From positions 620,001-684,000 of the forward strand of contig NZ_CP071445.1 of the NCBI RefSeq assembly GCF_017352195.1: DNA of 64,000 nucleotides. The letters run 5' to 3'. A model generated the notes under the pieces. The model was not told where the DNA came from and made no database searches. It saw only the letters and a list, made by a program, of their open reading frames with translations. This document shows, one piece after another, positions 1 through 9,358 of this stretch (positions within the stretch are counted from its first letter, which is position 1; each line of letters opens with the position of its first letter). The position numbers and the translations under genes were made by a program. This stretch comes from Sedimentibacter sp. zth1. GTDB taxonomy: Bacteria > Bacillota > Clostridia > Tissierellales > Sedimentibacteraceae.

Positions 1-660
1 GGAGATTTTAGTAAAGAACTTTGTGGTGGTACTCACATTGATGAAACAGCTAAAATTGGTATGTTTAAAATATTATCTGAAGGTGGAATAGCTTCAGGTG
101 TTAGAAGAATAGAAGCTGTTACTGGAAAAGCTGCAATTGAGTATTTAAATAATATCGACAATATTGTTTCAGAACTTATGAAATCATTAAAAGCAACAAA
201 AGATGAGATTGTTAACAAGGTTTCAGTATTAAAGAAAGAAGTTAAGGATAGAGACAAAGAAATAGCAAAACTTAACAATGAAATATTAAAATCTAATATG
301 GATGATATACTTAATAACTTTGATGAGATTAATGGTGTTAAAGTCTATAGTATAAAATTAAAAAATACTGATGCAAATACATTAAGAGATATAGCAGATA
401 AAATTAAGGATAAAAATCCTAGTTGTGTTATTGTTTTAGCTTCTGAAGTTAATGAAAAAGTTATTTTTGTAGCATCAGTTACTAAAGATTTAATACAAAA
501 AGGAATTCAAGCTGGTAATATTGTTAAAAAAGCAGCTAGTGTAGCTGGAGGCGGCGGTGGTGGAAGACCTGATTTCGCACAAGCTGGAGGAAAAGATGTA
601 ACTAAAATTGATGAGGCTTTGAAAAAAGCAAAAGAAGGAATTATTAATCAATTAAACTAA
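1..660 (+). CDS. alaS: Alanyl-tRNA synthetase, C-terminal part (5' end outside window)
   Basis: This is the last 219 codons of alanyl-tRNA synthetase, which charges tRNA-Ala and edits mischarged Ser/Gly. The frame is open from base 1. Seen directly: the editing-domain metal-site motif CGGTH at fragment residues 8-12, the ASGVRRIEAVTG signature, a coiled-coil stretch at about 50-100, then the DHHA1/C-Ala region with its glycine run (GGGGGGRPDFAQAGG) near residue 185. The family is normally about 875 aa, so three quarters lies upstream of the window. Its position before ireB and ruvX is the standard Firmicutes order. Confidence 0.97.
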   Translation, partial: GDFSKELCGGTHIDETAKIGMFKILSEGGIASGVRRIEAVTGKAAIEYLNNIDNIVSELMKSLKATKDEIVNKVSVLKKEVKDRDKEIAKLNNEILKSNMDDILNNFDEINGVKVYSIKLKNTDANTLRDIADKIKDKNPSCVIVLASEVNEKVIFVASVTKDLIQKGIQAGNIVKKAASVAGGGGGGRPDFAQAGGKDVTKIDEALKKAKEGIINQLN

Positions 661-711
661 TTGTTTGATTTTAATTTAGTTATATAGTATAATTGTATAG
701 AGGTGCTTATT

Positions 712-1011
712 ATGGCGAATAATATTGAAAAGAATTTATGTAATACAACCAGTAATATTGGGCAAAATACAGCTAAATTTGACTACAATACCGAATCATT
801 GAACAAAGCAAGAGAAATATTATCTCAAGTATATCAATCTTTACAAGAAAAAGGGTACAATCCTAGTACGCAATTAATCGGATATTTGCTATCAGGGGAT
901 CCTACGTACATTACAAATTATAATAATGCACGAAGTTTAATACGTAAGATAGAAAGAGATGAGCTTTTAGAAGAAATTTTGAAAGTTTATTTAGATGTTT
1001 TGAACTTATAA
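712..1011 (+). CDS. ireB: IreB family regulatory phosphoprotein (UPF0297)
   Basis: This is a 99-aa cytoplasmic protein of the IreB/YrzL family. In Enterococcus, IreB is a substrate of the Ser/Thr kinase IreK and affects cell-envelope stress tolerance; that role is transferred by homology. Recognisable family text includes the [15 protein letters not shown] and [11 protein letters not shown] stretches. I start at ATG 712, not GTG 703, because AGAGGTG at 699-705 is the ribosome binding site, 6 bases before the ATG. The gene sits between alaS and ruvX as usual, and a perfect terminator overlaps its stop codon. Confidence 0.93.
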   Translation: MANNIEKNLCNTTSNIGQNTAKFDYNTESLNKAREILSQVYQSLQEKGYNPSTQLIGYLLSGDPTYITNYNNARSLIRKIERDELLEEILKVYLDVLNL

Positions 1012-1046
1012 CGGTATATGAATTCATATACCGTTTTTTTTTTTTT
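1011..1046 (+). terminator. Rho-independent terminator after ireB
   Basis: A perfect 24-base palindrome (arms ACGGTATATGAA / TTCATATACCGT, centred on GAATTC, 1011-1034) is followed directly by a run of about 13 T. The last base of the ireB stop codon is the first base of the stem. Confidence 0.9.
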
Positions 1047-1082
1047 AAATTTACATAAATATTTTGAATCTTGGTGAAAATA

Positions 1083-2030
1083 ATGATATATACAGAGTTA
1101 AAAGAAATAAAGAAAATGTCAAAAATTTGTTTTGGGACATTAGCTTTAAGCAATTTACAAAACAATGAATGCTTAGAACAAAAGGTAAGCGTGCTTGACT
1201 ATGCATATGAAAAAGGTATAAATTTTTACGATACTGCTGAGCTTTATGATAACTATGACATTCTAGGTAAATTTATGCAAAACAAAAGAAGAGATAGCTT
1301 ATACATAGCAACAAAAAGTTATGCATATAATAAAGAAACTGCTAAGTACAGTATAGAAAAGGCTTTAAAAGAGCTTAATACTGATTATATAGATATTTTT
1401 ATGTTGCATGAACAAGATAATGGCAACAATTTTCGAGGACATTATGAAGCTGTACAAGAATTTATGAAATATAAAAGTCAAGGAATAATTAAGCGTTTTG
1501 GAATATCTACACATGCTATACAAGCAGTAAATGATAGTGTTGAATTTGATGAAATAGATATAGTTTTTACAATTATGAACAGTACTGGTATTGGAATTAA
1601 TGATGGAACTAAGGAAAAAATGCTAGATGCAATAAAATATGCAAAAGCAAATGGAAAATTTATTATGGCTATGAAACCATATGGTGGCGGTCATTTAATA
1701 AATGATACATATAATGCTTTCAATTTTGTAAATAATATTAAAGAAATTGATTCAATAGCTGTTGGTATGAAAAACAAATCAGAAGTAGATGTTAATATAA
1801 ATTATTTAGAAAACAAGCCTATTACTGAAGAGCTTAAAAAAAGTGTAAGAGATACGAAAAGAACCTTGTGCATTGCATATTGGTGTGAAGGTTGTGGTAA
1901 ATGTGTTAAAAGATGTAAGCAAAATGCATTGTCCATTGTTGATGGAAAATGTACTGTTGATATGAGTAAATGTGTATTATGCAGCTATTGCGCAAGTGCA
2001 TGTGATAGCTTTTGTATAAAAATAGTGTGA
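1083..2030 (+). CDS. Aldo/keto reductase with C-terminal 2x[4Fe-4S] ferredoxin domain
   Basis: This 315-aa oxidoreductase has an N-terminal AKR TIM barrel (about residues 1-255). The tetrad candidates are Asp and Tyr in FYDTAELYD, Lys in ATKSY and His in MLHEQD. It is fused to a two-cluster ferredoxin tail (CEGCGKCVKRC, then CVLCSYCASAC) ending at the C-terminus. Such fusions are common in anaerobes, and the substrate is not predictable from sequence. I start at ATG 1083; in-frame TTG 1071 and GTG 1074 lie upstream, and GGTG at 1073-1076 works as a weak ribosome binding site. ruvX starts 9 bases after the stop, suggesting co-transcription. Its insertion between ireB and ruvX departs from the usual core order. 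Confidence 0.9.
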   Translation: MIYTELKEIKKMSKICFGTLALSNLQNNECLEQKVSVLDYAYEKGINFYDTAELYDNYDILGKFMQNKRRDSLYIATKSYAYNKETAKYSIEKALKELNTDYIDIFMLHEQDNGNNFRGHYEAVQEFMKYKSQGIIKRFGISTHAIQAVNDSVEFDEIDIVFTIMNSTGIGINDGTKEKMLDAIKYAKANGKFIMAMKPYGGGHLINDTYNAFNFVNNIKEIDSIAVGMKNKSEVDVNINYLENKPITEELKKSVRDTKRTLCIAYWCEGCGKCVKRCKQNALSIVDGKCTVDMSKCVLCSYCASACDSFCIKIV

Positions 2031-2039
2031 GGAAAATAA

Positions 2040-2462
2040 ATGGATAGACTAATAGGGTTAGATGTAGGAGATAGAACAATTGGGGTTGCAGTTAGTGATT
2101 TGTTAATGATAACAGCACAAGGTGTAACTACTATAAGAAGAACTAATTTTAAAGCGGATATTTTAGAATTAAAAAAAATAATCGAAGAATATAATGTAAA
2201 TAAAATTATAGTAGGAATGCCTAAAATGATGAATGGAACGATTGGTATTCAAGGTGAGAAGGTTATAAATTTTACTGAGAAAATGAAAGCAAAAATTGAT
2301 TTACCAGTAGATTTCCAGGATGAAAGATTAACAACAGCATTATCTGAAAAAATACTAATAAGTGCTGATGTGAAAAGGAAAAAAAGAAAACAGGTTATTG
2401 ATAAACTAGCGGCAGTTGAAATTCTTTCAACCTATATGGATAAAATGAAAAGAACCTTATAG
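2040..2462 (+). CDS. ruvX: RuvX/YqgF family Holliday-junction resolvase-like nuclease
   Basis: This 140-aa protein has an RNase H-like fold and belongs to the essential YqgF family. It is linked to Holliday-junction resolution, and in some species to rRNA 5' processing. The N-terminal GLDVGDRTIGVAVSD motif carries the first catalytic Asp. VGMPKMMNG and QDERLTT match the later family motifs with their acidic residues, and the length is typical. The ribosome binding site GAGGAAA overlaps the end of the preceding gene. It is followed by the DUF1292 gene as in Bacillus and Clostridium. Confidence 0.95.
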   Translation: MDRLIGLDVGDRTIGVAVSDLLMITAQGVTTIRRTNFKADILELKKIIEEYNVNKIIVGMPKMMNGTIGIQGEKVINFTEKMKAKIDLPVDFQDERLTTALSEKILISADVKRKKRKQVIDKLAAVEILSTYMDKMKRTL

Positions 2463-2497
2463 TTAATTCATAAAAAAATTAAATTTATGGAGGTTTT

Positions 2498-2809
2498 ATG
2501 AGCAATAAGAAAAAATTCAATAATGATATTATTGAAAATGAATTAGAAGAGGATGAGGACGATTACGAAGAACAAGTAGTTGAATTGATTAATGATGCTG
2601 GGAAAGTTGAAAGATTGATTGTAGAAGCTACTTTTCACCTTGATAATATTAAATATGCTGTATTAAGAGAAGAAAATTCTGATGAGGGAATGATTTACAG
2701 TATAGATGAATTACAAAATGGTGAAGTTATGTTTAACATGATTGAAGACGAAGAAGAATTAAAAGAGGTAATAGAAATATATGAAGCTATGGCTGATGAT
2801 ATAATATAG
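2498..2809 (+). CDS. DUF1292 family protein (YrzB-like)
   Basis: This 103-aa acidic protein of the DUF1292 family has no established function. The first third is strongly acidic (ELEEDEDDYEEQ), followed by the family core that includes YAVLREENSDEG and EDEEELKEVIEIYE. GGAGG at 2490-2494 sets the ATG at 2498. It keeps its usual place after ruvX. It is probably cytoplasmic, with no signal peptide or membrane segment visible. Confidence 0.88.
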   Translation: MSNKKKFNNDIIENELEEDEDDYEEQVVELINDAGKVERLIVEATFHLDNIKYAVLREENSDEGMIYSIDELQNGEVMFNMIEDEEELKEVIEIYEAMADDII

Positions 2810-2850
2810 CTTATTGGTTTTATCGGTAACATAAATAAGGAGATGAAAAA

Positions 2851-4536
2851 TTGGCACAAACCAAAAAAAATAAATTAAAAATTATCCCGCTAGGTGGATT
2901 AGGCGAGATTGGAAAAAATATAACTGCTATAGAATATAATAAGGATATTATTGTTATAGATTGTGGTATGGCTTTTCCTGAGGACGAAATGCTTGGAATA
3001 GATATAGTTATACCAGATGTTACTTATCTTATAAAAAATAAAGATAGAGTAAGAGGCTTATTTTTAACACATGGACATGAGGATCACATAGGTGGTATTC
3101 CTTACGTGCTTAAAAAAATTAATATACCTGTATATGGAACAAGGCTTACGATTGGATTAGTTGAAAATAAGTTACTTGAACATAAATTAGAGGATGTTAG
3201 CTTAAATGTTATAAATCCAGGTGAATTTGTTAAATTAGGATGTTTTAAGGTTAACTTTATAAGAACAAATCATAGCATACCTGATTCTGTCGGTTTTGCA
3301 ATAGAAACGCCTATGGGTACTGTAGTTCATACAGGGGATTTTAAAATTGATTATACACCAATTAAAGGTGAAGTAATAGATTTAAATGCTTTTGCTCAAT
3401 ATGGAAAAAAAGGTGTTCTGGTTGCAATGTGTGATAGTACAAATGTTGAAAGACCAGGATTTACACAGTCTGAGCGAACTGTAGGATATAAGTTTATGGA
3501 TGTATTTAAAGAGTGTAAACATAGAATCATTGTTGCTACGTTTGCATCTAATATCCATAGAGTTCAACAAATTGTTAATGCTGCTGTTTTATATAACAGA
3601 AAGGTAGCTATTTCTGGTAGAAGTATGGTGAATGTTGTAAAAGTGGCTCAAGAGCTAGGATATTTAGACGTACCAGAAGGAACTATTATAAATATTAATG
3701 ATTTAAAAAAATACAAAGATGAAGAAATAGCGTTAATTACAACTGGTAGTCAAGGGGAGCCAATGTCAGCTCTTACTAGAATGGCTAATAATGATCATAA
3801 GAAAGTAGTAATAAAAGAAGGCGATATGGTAATAATATCTGCAAGTCCTATTCCTGGTAATGAAAAAACTGTAGCTAGAGTAATAAACCTGTTGTATAAA
3901 AAGGGCGCAGATGTGTTATATGATGCATTAGAAGAGATACATGTTTCAGGTCATGCTAGACAAGAAGAATTAAAATTGATGCTATCATTATTAAAACCTA
4001 AATTTTTCATGCCAGTTCATGGTGAATACAGACATTTAAGACATCATGCTAAATTAGCAATGTCTCTTGGAATAGAGAAAAGCAATATTTTGATTGCTGA
4101 AAATGGTAATGTACTAGAGTTCAATACTAAATCAGGTGCAATAAATGGTAGTGTTCAATCAGGAAAAATATTAGTTGATGGATTGGGTGTTGGAGATGTT
4201 GGAAATATAGTATTAAGAGATAGAAAGCACTTATCTGAAAACGGGCTAATAATTGCTGTAATTACAATTGACAAGAAAACTGGAGAAATGATATCTGGAC
4301 CAGATATAGTTTCTAGGGGATTTATCTATGTTAGAGAAAACATTGACTTGATTGAAGAATCTAAAATAATTGTAAAAACTGCATTTAATAAGTGTAAAGA
4401 CGCTAACATAAAAGACTGGAGTTCTATAAAAGCAATGATAAAAGATGATTTAAGCAATTTTATCTATGAAAAAATAAAGAGAAGTCCTATGATATTGCCT
4501 ATAATTATGGAGGTTAGCGTAAATGAACGCATATGA
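2851..4536 (+). CDS. rnj: Ribonuclease J (MBL-fold exo/endoribonuclease)
   Basis: This 561-aa RNase J is a central 5'-3' exonuclease and endonuclease in Firmicutes mRNA decay and rRNA maturation. The metallo-beta-lactamase motif HGHEDH gives zinc ligands H74, H76, D78 and H79. HTGDFK, CDSTNVERPG (beta-CASP) and SGHARQEELK follow in order, and the C-terminal domain is complete. The start is TTG at 2851, preceded by AAGGAGATG at suitable spacing. Full length matches the family (about 555 aa). The next gene overlaps its end by 14 bases, indicating translational coupling. Confidence 0.97.
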   Translation: MAQTKKNKLKIIPLGGLGEIGKNITAIEYNKDIIVIDCGMAFPEDEMLGIDIVIPDVTYLIKNKDRVRGLFLTHGHEDHIGGIPYVLKKINIPVYGTRLTIGLVENKLLEHKLEDVSLNVINPGEFVKLGCFKVNFIRTNHSIPDSVGFAIETPMGTVVHTGDFKIDYTPIKGEVIDLNAFAQYGKKGVLVAMCDSTNVERPGFTQSERTVGYKFMDVFKECKHRIIVATFASNIHRVQQIVNAAVLYNRKVAISGRSMVNVVKVAQELGYLDVPEGTIININDLKKYKDEEIALITTGSQGEPMSALTRMANNDHKKVVIKEGDMVIISASPIPGNEKTVARVINLLYKKGADVLYDALEEIHVSGHARQEELKLMLSLLKPKFFMPVHGEYRHLRHHAKLAMSLGIEKSNILIAENGNVLEFNTKSGAINGSVQSGKILVDGLGVGDVGNIVLRDRKHLSENGLIIAVITIDKKTGEMISGPDIVSRGFIYVRENIDLIEESKIIVKTAFNKCKDANIKDWSSIKAMIKDDLSNFIYEKIKRSPMILPIIMEVSVNERI

Positions 4537-4849
4537 TTTAGCTAAACAATTGGCTGAAACAATTAAACTAAGTGATGAATATGTGCAATATAAAAATGCT
4601 AAGAAAAATGTTTATTCAAATGAAAAATGTAAAACAGTGCTTCAAAACATTGAAGATAGAATGATGGAAATACAATTAGCATCAATGCAAGGTGGAGAAA
4701 TTGAGCCTGATAAAATTGAAGAATATGAGAAGCTACAAGCTGAAGCTATGCAGAATGAAACTATAAAAGATTACTATGAAAAAGAAATGAAATTTGAACA
4801 AATTATGAATGAAATTTCTCAAGTGATATCTGAAACGGTAGAATTATAG
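4523..4849 (+). CDS. YlbF/YmcA family RNA-processing cofactor
   Basis: This 108-aa, mostly helical protein is of the YlbF (Com_YlbF) family. In B. subtilis, YlbF, YmcA and YaaT form a complex that assists RNase Y-dependent mRNA maturation; that role is inferred here. Visible traits are an N-terminal DLAKQLAETIKLSDEY block and a long heptad-like helix to the C-terminus. The start lies inside the RNase J gene (14-base overlap), with GGAGG at 4508-4512. Coupling to RNase J fits a joint role in RNA turnover. A terminator follows. Confidence 0.85.
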   Translation: MNAYDLAKQLAETIKLSDEYVQYKNAKKNVYSNEKCKTVLQNIEDRMMEIQLASMQGGEIEPDKIEEYEKLQAEAMQNETIKDYYEKEMKFEQIMNEISQVISETVEL

Positions 4850-4867
4850 AATAAAAATTGTAAATAT

Positions 4868-4920
4868 AACCACAAAGTTCATTATTAATTAATTATGTTA
4901 CTTTGTGGTTTATTATTTAT
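4868..4920 (+). terminator. Terminator after ylbF-like gene
   Basis: An 11-bp stem (AACCACAAAGT at 4868-4878 with ACTTTGTGGTT at 4900-4910) has a 21-base AT-rich loop and is followed by a T-rich tract. It closes the ireB-to-ylbF block before mltG. Confidence 0.8.
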
Positions 4921-4984
4921 GTTGAAAAATAAAAATATAAGTTGTATAATATAAAATGTATATTTATATGTTAAGGAGAAACTT

Positions 4985-6007
4985 ATGAAAAAGTTTGTAA
5001 TTATTTTGATATTTGTTTTAATACTAGCTATTGGATCATTTATGTATATATCTAATTATATGGAAAGCTCTTTGAGTCCAGTCGATATAAATGATACTAC
5101 ACTAATTACTGTTGAGATTCCTTCAGGTAGCAATACAACTACTATAGCAAATATTCTATATGAAAAAAAATTGATTAATAATGTTAATTCATTCAAATAT
5201 TTAGCAAAAAAAGATGGTTATGATGTTTTATTAAAGGCTGGAGAATTTACGTTAAGTAAAAGTATGAGTGCTAAAGAGATATTGGACAATTTAGTAAATA
5301 AGTCACACTCAAATAATACTATTAATTTAACCATAATAGAAGGATTGACATTAGAAGATACTGCAAAATCAATATCAGAACAATTATCTTTAGATGAAGG
5401 TAAATTATTAGAACTTATGAAAGATGCGGATAAATCTAGAGCATCACATGAATTTTTAAAAGATAATGAGGACATAAAGGATTTACAAGGTTACTTATTA
5501 CCGGAAACATATAATCTTTATGTGGGAATGACTGAAGAAGATATTATTGATTTTTTATTAACACAATTTGATAAATACTATGAAAATACAATTCTTTCTG
5601 CATTAAAAAATACAACGCTTAATTTTGAAGAAGTTATAATTCTTGCTTCTATAGTAGAAAAAGAAGCGATGCTAAAAGAAGAAAAACCTATAATATCAGG
5701 CGTGTTTATTAACAGGCTTGAAATTGATATGAAGCTTCAATCTTGTGCAACTGTTAACTATGCTCAGGGAGAATGGAAAGCGAGATTATCAGAACAAGAT
5801 ATTTTGATAGATTCTCCATACAACACTTATATTAATGTTGGGCTACCTCCTTCACCAATTAATTCACCTGGTAAGGATTCCATAAATGCAGTCTTGCACC
5901 CAGAAAAAGTAGATTACTTATATTTTTTAGCGAAAGGAGATGGTTCTCATTATTTCTCAGTTACTTATGATGAACATCTTAAGGCTAAAGAAAACTATAT
6001 AGATTAA
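4985..6007 (+). CDS. mltG: Endolytic murein transglycosylase MltG (YceG-like)
   Basis: This 340-aa membrane-anchored lytic transglycosylase cuts nascent glycan strands and so sets peptidoglycan chain length. There is one N-terminal membrane segment (about residues 3-22). A LysM-like/YceG region follows, then the catalytic block ASIVEKEA, whose first Glu (E225) aligns with the E. coli catalytic residue. LQSCATVNYA and the GLPPSPINSPG signature come next. The ribosome binding site is AAGGAG at 4973-4978. It lies directly upstream of trmR, as yrrL lies upstream of yrrM in B. subtilis. Confidence 0.94.
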   Translation: MKKFVIILIFVLILAIGSFMYISNYMESSLSPVDINDTTLITVEIPSGSNTTTIANILYEKKLINNVNSFKYLAKKDGYDVLLKAGEFTLSKSMSAKEILDNLVNKSHSNNTINLTIIEGLTLEDTAKSISEQLSLDEGKLLELMKDADKSRASHEFLKDNEDIKDLQGYLLPETYNLYVGMTEEDIIDFLLTQFDKYYENTILSALKNTTLNFEEVIILASIVEKEAMLKEEKPIISGVFINRLEIDMKLQSCATVNYAQGEWKARLSEQDILIDSPYNTYINVGLPPSPINSPGKDSINAVLHPEKVDYLYFLAKGDGSHYFSVTYDEHLKAKENYID

Positions 6008-6020
6008 TAGAGGTTAAATA

Positions 6021-6671
6021 ATGGACACAATAACAAGGGAGTATATACAAACATATATACAAAGCTTAATAGAAAATGAAAGTGATGCATTAGAAAAATT
6101 TAGAGAAAATTGTGTTGAGAACCATAGACCAATTATTCAAAAAGAAGTAGGGCAATTTATTAAGGTAATGCTTAATATTTTAAAACCTAAAAAGATATTA
6201 GAAGTTGGGACCAATGTAGGTTTCTCTTCTATATTTATGTGCAATTCTTTGAATAAGGATGTAGATATACTTTCAATAGAAATTAATGAAGAAGTATTTA
6301 ATGAAGCTATTGAAAATATCGAAAAATTTGGTTGCCAAAAAAATATTAGAGTTATAAATGATGATGCTATCAATGCTTTAGATTACATTACAGAAAAATT
6401 TGATATTGCATTTATTGATGCGGCTAAAAGTCACTATGATAAGTTTTTAGATAAAATTATTAAAATATTAAATCCAAATGGGGTTATAATATGTGACAAT
6501 GTGTTGTATAAAGGATTAATTGCTAATGATGATTTAGTAGTTAAAAGGAAAAGAACAATTGTAAGAAATATGAGGGAATTTTTAGATTATATTTCACATG
6601 ATAAAAGATTTGAAACTTCAATAATTCCTATTGGGGATGGAGTGGCTTTAATAAATTTAAAAAATGTTTAG
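6021..6671 (+). CDS. trmR: tRNA 5-hydroxyuridine methyltransferase (O-methyltransferase family 3)
   Basis: This 216-aa SAM-dependent O-methyltransferase has motif I EVGTNVGFSS and the metal/substrate-side sequence FIDAAKSHYDKF. By position and family it corresponds to B. subtilis YrrM/TrmR, which methylates 5-hydroxyuridine at wobble position 34 to 5-methoxyuridine. The next gene is the hydroxylating partner TrhP, so the two steps of one pathway are adjacent. The assignment rests on conserved order (mltG-trmR-trhP-udk). Without the context it would be only a class I O-methyltransferase. Confidence 0.88.
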   Translation: MDTITREYIQTYIQSLIENESDALEKFRENCVENHRPIIQKEVGQFIKVMLNILKPKKILEVGTNVGFSSIFMCNSLNKDVDILSIEINEEVFNEAIENIEKFGCQKNIRVINDDAINALDYITEKFDIAFIDAAKSHYDKFLDKIIKILNPNGVIICDNVLYKGLIANDDLVVKRKRTIVRNMREFLDYISHDKRFETSIIPIGDGVALINLKNV

Positions 6672-6691
6672 ATAATAGATTGGAGAATTGT

Positions 6692-7915
6692 ATGTTACCA
6701 AAAATATTAGCACCGGCAGGTAATTTAGATAAATTAATAATGGCTGTTCAATATGGAGCTGACGAAGTATTTTTTGCAGGGAAATCAATGGGTTTAAGAG
6801 CAGGTTCTAAAAATTTTGATTCGGATGATTTAGAAAAAGGCATTGATTATTGCCATAAACATGGAGTAAATGCAAACATTACTGTAAATATAGTTCCACA
6901 CAATGAAGATTTAAAAGGATTTGAAGAATATATAAAATATTTGCAAAAAATAGGAGCAAATGCAGTAATTGCCTCAGATGCAGGAGTTATTGATATAATT
7001 AAACAAACAACGCCTGATATGAAAATACATTTAAGCACACAAGCAAACACTACCAATTCAGCAGCAGCAAATTTTTGGTATAAACAGGGTGTAAAAAGAA
7101 TTGTTTTAGCAAGAGAGCTATCATTTCTTGAAATAGAAGACATCATGAAGAATACTCCAAAAGACTTAGAATTTGAAGCTTTTGTTCATGGTGCAATGTG
7201 TATTTCATATTCTGGAAGATGTTTATTGAGCAGTTTTATGACAGGTAGATACTCTAACAAAGGAGAATGCGCTCAACCATGTCGTTGGAAATATAATTTG
7301 GTAGAAGAAAAAAGACCTAATGAGTATTATCCAATTGAAGAAAATGATGAAGGAACTTTTATTTTTAATTCAAAAGATATGTGTATGATTGAATACATGC
7401 AAAAGTTTATAGATTTAGGTATAACTGCACTTAAAATTGAAGGTAGAATGAAAAGTGAATATTATACTGCAAATGCTGTAAAGGCTTATAAAAATGCTTT
7501 GTTAGAAGTTTCTAAATATGGAGAAAAAGCGGATTTGCAATATTGGAAAGAAGAATTGGAAAAGGCTTCTTATAGAGACTATACTTATGGTTTCTATTTA
7601 GGAAATCCATATAAAAATGGACAGCTTTATACATCAAGTAGCTATATAAGAACTTATGATGTAGTTGCAATAGTTAGAGAATATGATAAGGCTACACAAA
7701 CTGCTATAGTTGAGCAAAGAAATAAATTCTGCGAGGGCGATGTATTAGAAGTATCAGGACCAATAGGAAGGCATTTTGAGATTATAGCTAAAGATATGAG
7801 AAACAAAAAAGATGAGAAAATTGATTGTGCTCCACATCCACAAGAATTAATAAAAATGAAAATTGAACAAGAACTAGCTCCATATTATATTATTAGGAAA
7901 AGGAAGGAAGTATAA
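6692..7915 (+). CDS. trhP: Peptidase U32 family tRNA hydroxylation protein P
   Basis: This 407-aa U32-family protein is the counterpart of YrrO/TrhP, which with prephenate and an Fe-S cluster makes 5-hydroxyuridine in tRNA. Seen: APAGNLDKL near the N-terminus, the U32 signature [20 protein letters not shown], and [11 protein letters not shown], giving four conserved Cys as possible cluster ligands. I start at ATG 6692; TTG 6680 is in frame but GGAG at 6682-6685 lies just after it and fits the ATG. Despite the family name a protease role is unlikely. The udk start codon follows the stop codon after one base. Confidence 0.88.
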   Translation: MLPKILAPAGNLDKLIMAVQYGADEVFFAGKSMGLRAGSKNFDSDDLEKGIDYCHKHGVNANITVNIVPHNEDLKGFEEYIKYLQKIGANAVIASDAGVIDIIKQTTPDMKIHLSTQANTTNSAAANFWYKQGVKRIVLARELSFLEIEDIMKNTPKDLEFEAFVHGAMCISYSGRCLLSSFMTGRYSNKGECAQPCRWKYNLVEEKRPNEYYPIEENDEGTFIFNSKDMCMIEYMQKFIDLGITALKIEGRMKSEYYTANAVKAYKNALLEVSKYGEKADLQYWKEELEKASYRDYTYGFYLGNPYKNGQLYTSSSYIRTYDVVAIVREYDKATQTAIVEQRNKFCEGDVLEVSGPIGRHFEIIAKDMRNKKDEKIDCAPHPQELIKMKIEQELAPYYIIRKRKEV

Positions 7916-7916
7916 T

Positions 7917-8543
7917 ATGAAATCACCTTTACTTATTGGAATAACTGGGGGAAGCGGTTGTGGTAAAACAACAATAGTTAATAAGATATTTGCTGAGGTA
8001 CCTGAAAAAAGCATAGCAATTTTGGAACAAGATTCATACTATAAAGACCAAAGTCATTTATCTTTTGAGCAAAGATGTAAAAGTAATTATGATCATCCTT
8101 TAGCCTTTGACACAGATTTATTTATTAAGCATATTAAAAATTTGAAAAAGGGACAAGCGATTGATAAACCTATATATGATTATGAGATACACAATAGAAG
8201 AAAAGAAACTAAAATTATAGAACCAAAAGATATAATAATAGTAGAAGGTTTGCTTATATTTTATGATGAAAGAGTAAGGGATTTATTAGATATAAAAATA
8301 TTTGTAGATACAGACGCAGATTTGAGATTAATTAGAAGAATTATTAGAGATGTAAATGAGAGAGCTCGTACTGTTGATTCAGTTATAACTCAATATATTA
8401 ACACTGTTAGACCAGCACATGAACAATTTATAGAGCCAACTAAAAAATATGCTGATATAATTGTGACTGAAGGTGGAAATAACTTAGTTGCGATCGATTT
8501 GATGGTAACCAAGATTAAAGCTATCATGGATAGTAATAAATAA
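7917..8543 (+). CDS. udk: Uridine kinase
   Basis: This 208-aa P-loop kinase phosphorylates uridine and cytidine in pyrimidine salvage. The Walker A is GGSGCGKTT (about residues 10-18). LEQDSYYKD and YDHPLAFD are substrate-side family motifs, and [12 protein letters not shown] is the lid region. Length is typical. The start codon follows the trhP stop after one base, and GGAAGG lies inside the end of trhP, so it is translationally linked to the tRNA-modification genes. It is the last gene of this operon, before a two-way terminator. Confidence 0.96.
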   Translation: MKSPLLIGITGGSGCGKTTIVNKIFAEVPEKSIAILEQDSYYKDQSHLSFEQRCKSNYDHPLAFDTDLFIKHIKNLKKGQAIDKPIYDYEIHNRRKETKIIEPKDIIIVEGLLIFYDERVRDLLDIKIFVDTDADLRLIRRIIRDVNERARTVDSVITQYINTVRPAHEQFIEPTKKYADIIVTEGGNNLVAIDLMVTKIKAIMDSNK

Positions 8544-8576
8544 TATAAAATAACTTGTCCAAAATATTTTATACTA

Positions 8577-8609
8577 ATAAAAGTCTGCATACAAGCAGAC
8601 TTTTATTTA
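8577..8609. terminator. Bidirectional terminator between convergent udk and sigK
   Basis: A 10-bp stem (AAAAGTCTGC / GCAGACTTTT) has a 6-base loop ATACAA and carries T-rich flanks on both strands. It serves the rightward udk operon and leftward sigK. Confidence 0.85.
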
Positions 8610-8617
8610 GTATAAAG

Positions 8618-9358
8618 TTAGTTTTGAAGTTTACTATTTTTAATATTTTTGTTAGTTTGATTAGTTTGATATGCCATTAAACCGTCATATAATTTTTTTA
8701 ATGCTTTTTTTTCTATTCTAGATACATAAGAGCGTGAAATACCTAACATTTTTGCGATTTCTCTCTGTGTCTTATGATCATTATTGTTTATTCCGTATCT
8801 ATATTCAATTATCATTCTTTCTCTATCCTGAAGTGTTTTATCCCATATTTTATTGAGTATTCCTATCTTTTGTTCCTTATCAATCTTGCCTACAACTTCT
8901 TCACATTCATACTTTATAATATCAATTAAGTATATACTGTTTCCATCTTTATCTGTTCCAAGTGGTTCATGAAGTGAAATTTCATTTCTGAGTTTTTTAT
9001 CTGAACGTAATGTCATTAATATTTCATTATCAATACATTTAGCGGCATATGTAGCGAGCCTAATTCCCTTGTTATTATCAAAGGTTGTAACCGCCTTGAT
9101 TAGCCCAATCGTACCAATAGAAATTAAATCTTCAGGATCTATATTCACAGATTTATATTTTTTAACTACATGTGCAACTAAACGTAAATTTCTTTCAACC
9201 AGTATATTTCGTGCTTCTAAGTCTCCCAATCTTGATTTTTCAATTAGCTCAAATTCTTCATCCTTCTCAAGTGGTTGAGGAAAAGAGCTTCCATTAGTTA
9301 TGTATCCAAATAGCAAAATAGTAAAAGGAAAAATAAATTGCAAAAATTGTTCAAACAA
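8618..9358 (-). CDS. sigK: Sporulation sigma factor K (pro-sigma-K), uninterrupted
   Basis: This 246-aa late mother-cell sigma factor carries a hydrophobic N-terminal pro-sequence (about residues 5-21), normally removed by regulated intramembrane proteolysis. The conserved FPQPL block follows at 26-30. Region 2 includes LRLVAHVVKKY, EDLISIGTIGL and LATYAAKCIDNEIL. The C-terminal helix-turn-helix is QREIAKMLGISRSYVSRIEKKAL. I start at TTG 9358 because GGAGG at 9371-9367 (minus strand) is 8 bases before it; GTG 9373 and 9367 overlap that site. The gene is intact, but codons 26-39 recur 8.2 kb away at 17472-17511, suggesting a past insertion in this gene. Confidence 0.95.
   Translation of the reverse strand: MFEQFLQFIFPFTILLFGYITNGSSFPQPLEKDEEFELIEKSRLGDLEARNILVERNLRLVAHVVKKYKSVNIDPEDLISIGTIGLIKAVTTFDNNKGIRLATYAAKCIDNEILMTLRSDKKLRNEISLHEPLGTDKDGNSIYLIDIIKYECEEVVGKIDKEQKIGILNKIWDKTLQDRERMIIEYRYGINNNDHKTQREIAKMLGISRSYVSRIEKKALKKLYDGLMAYQTNQTNKNIKNSKLQN
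9243..9282 (+). repeat. Direct repeat copy A inside sigK (candidate attachment site)
   Basis: These 40 bases match 17472-17511 at 35 positions, with the first 20 identical. Copy A encodes residues 26-39 of sigma-K on the minus strand. The two copies are in the same orientation and enclose the phage-remnant region, as expected for attL/attR of an element inserted in sigK. The interpretation is inference; the repeat itself is seen. Confidence 0.75.

Noticed and set aside
8618-9358. sigK as currently interrupted by a skin element
   Set aside because: The gene reads through without a break and all conserved regions are present; only a past insertion is supported.
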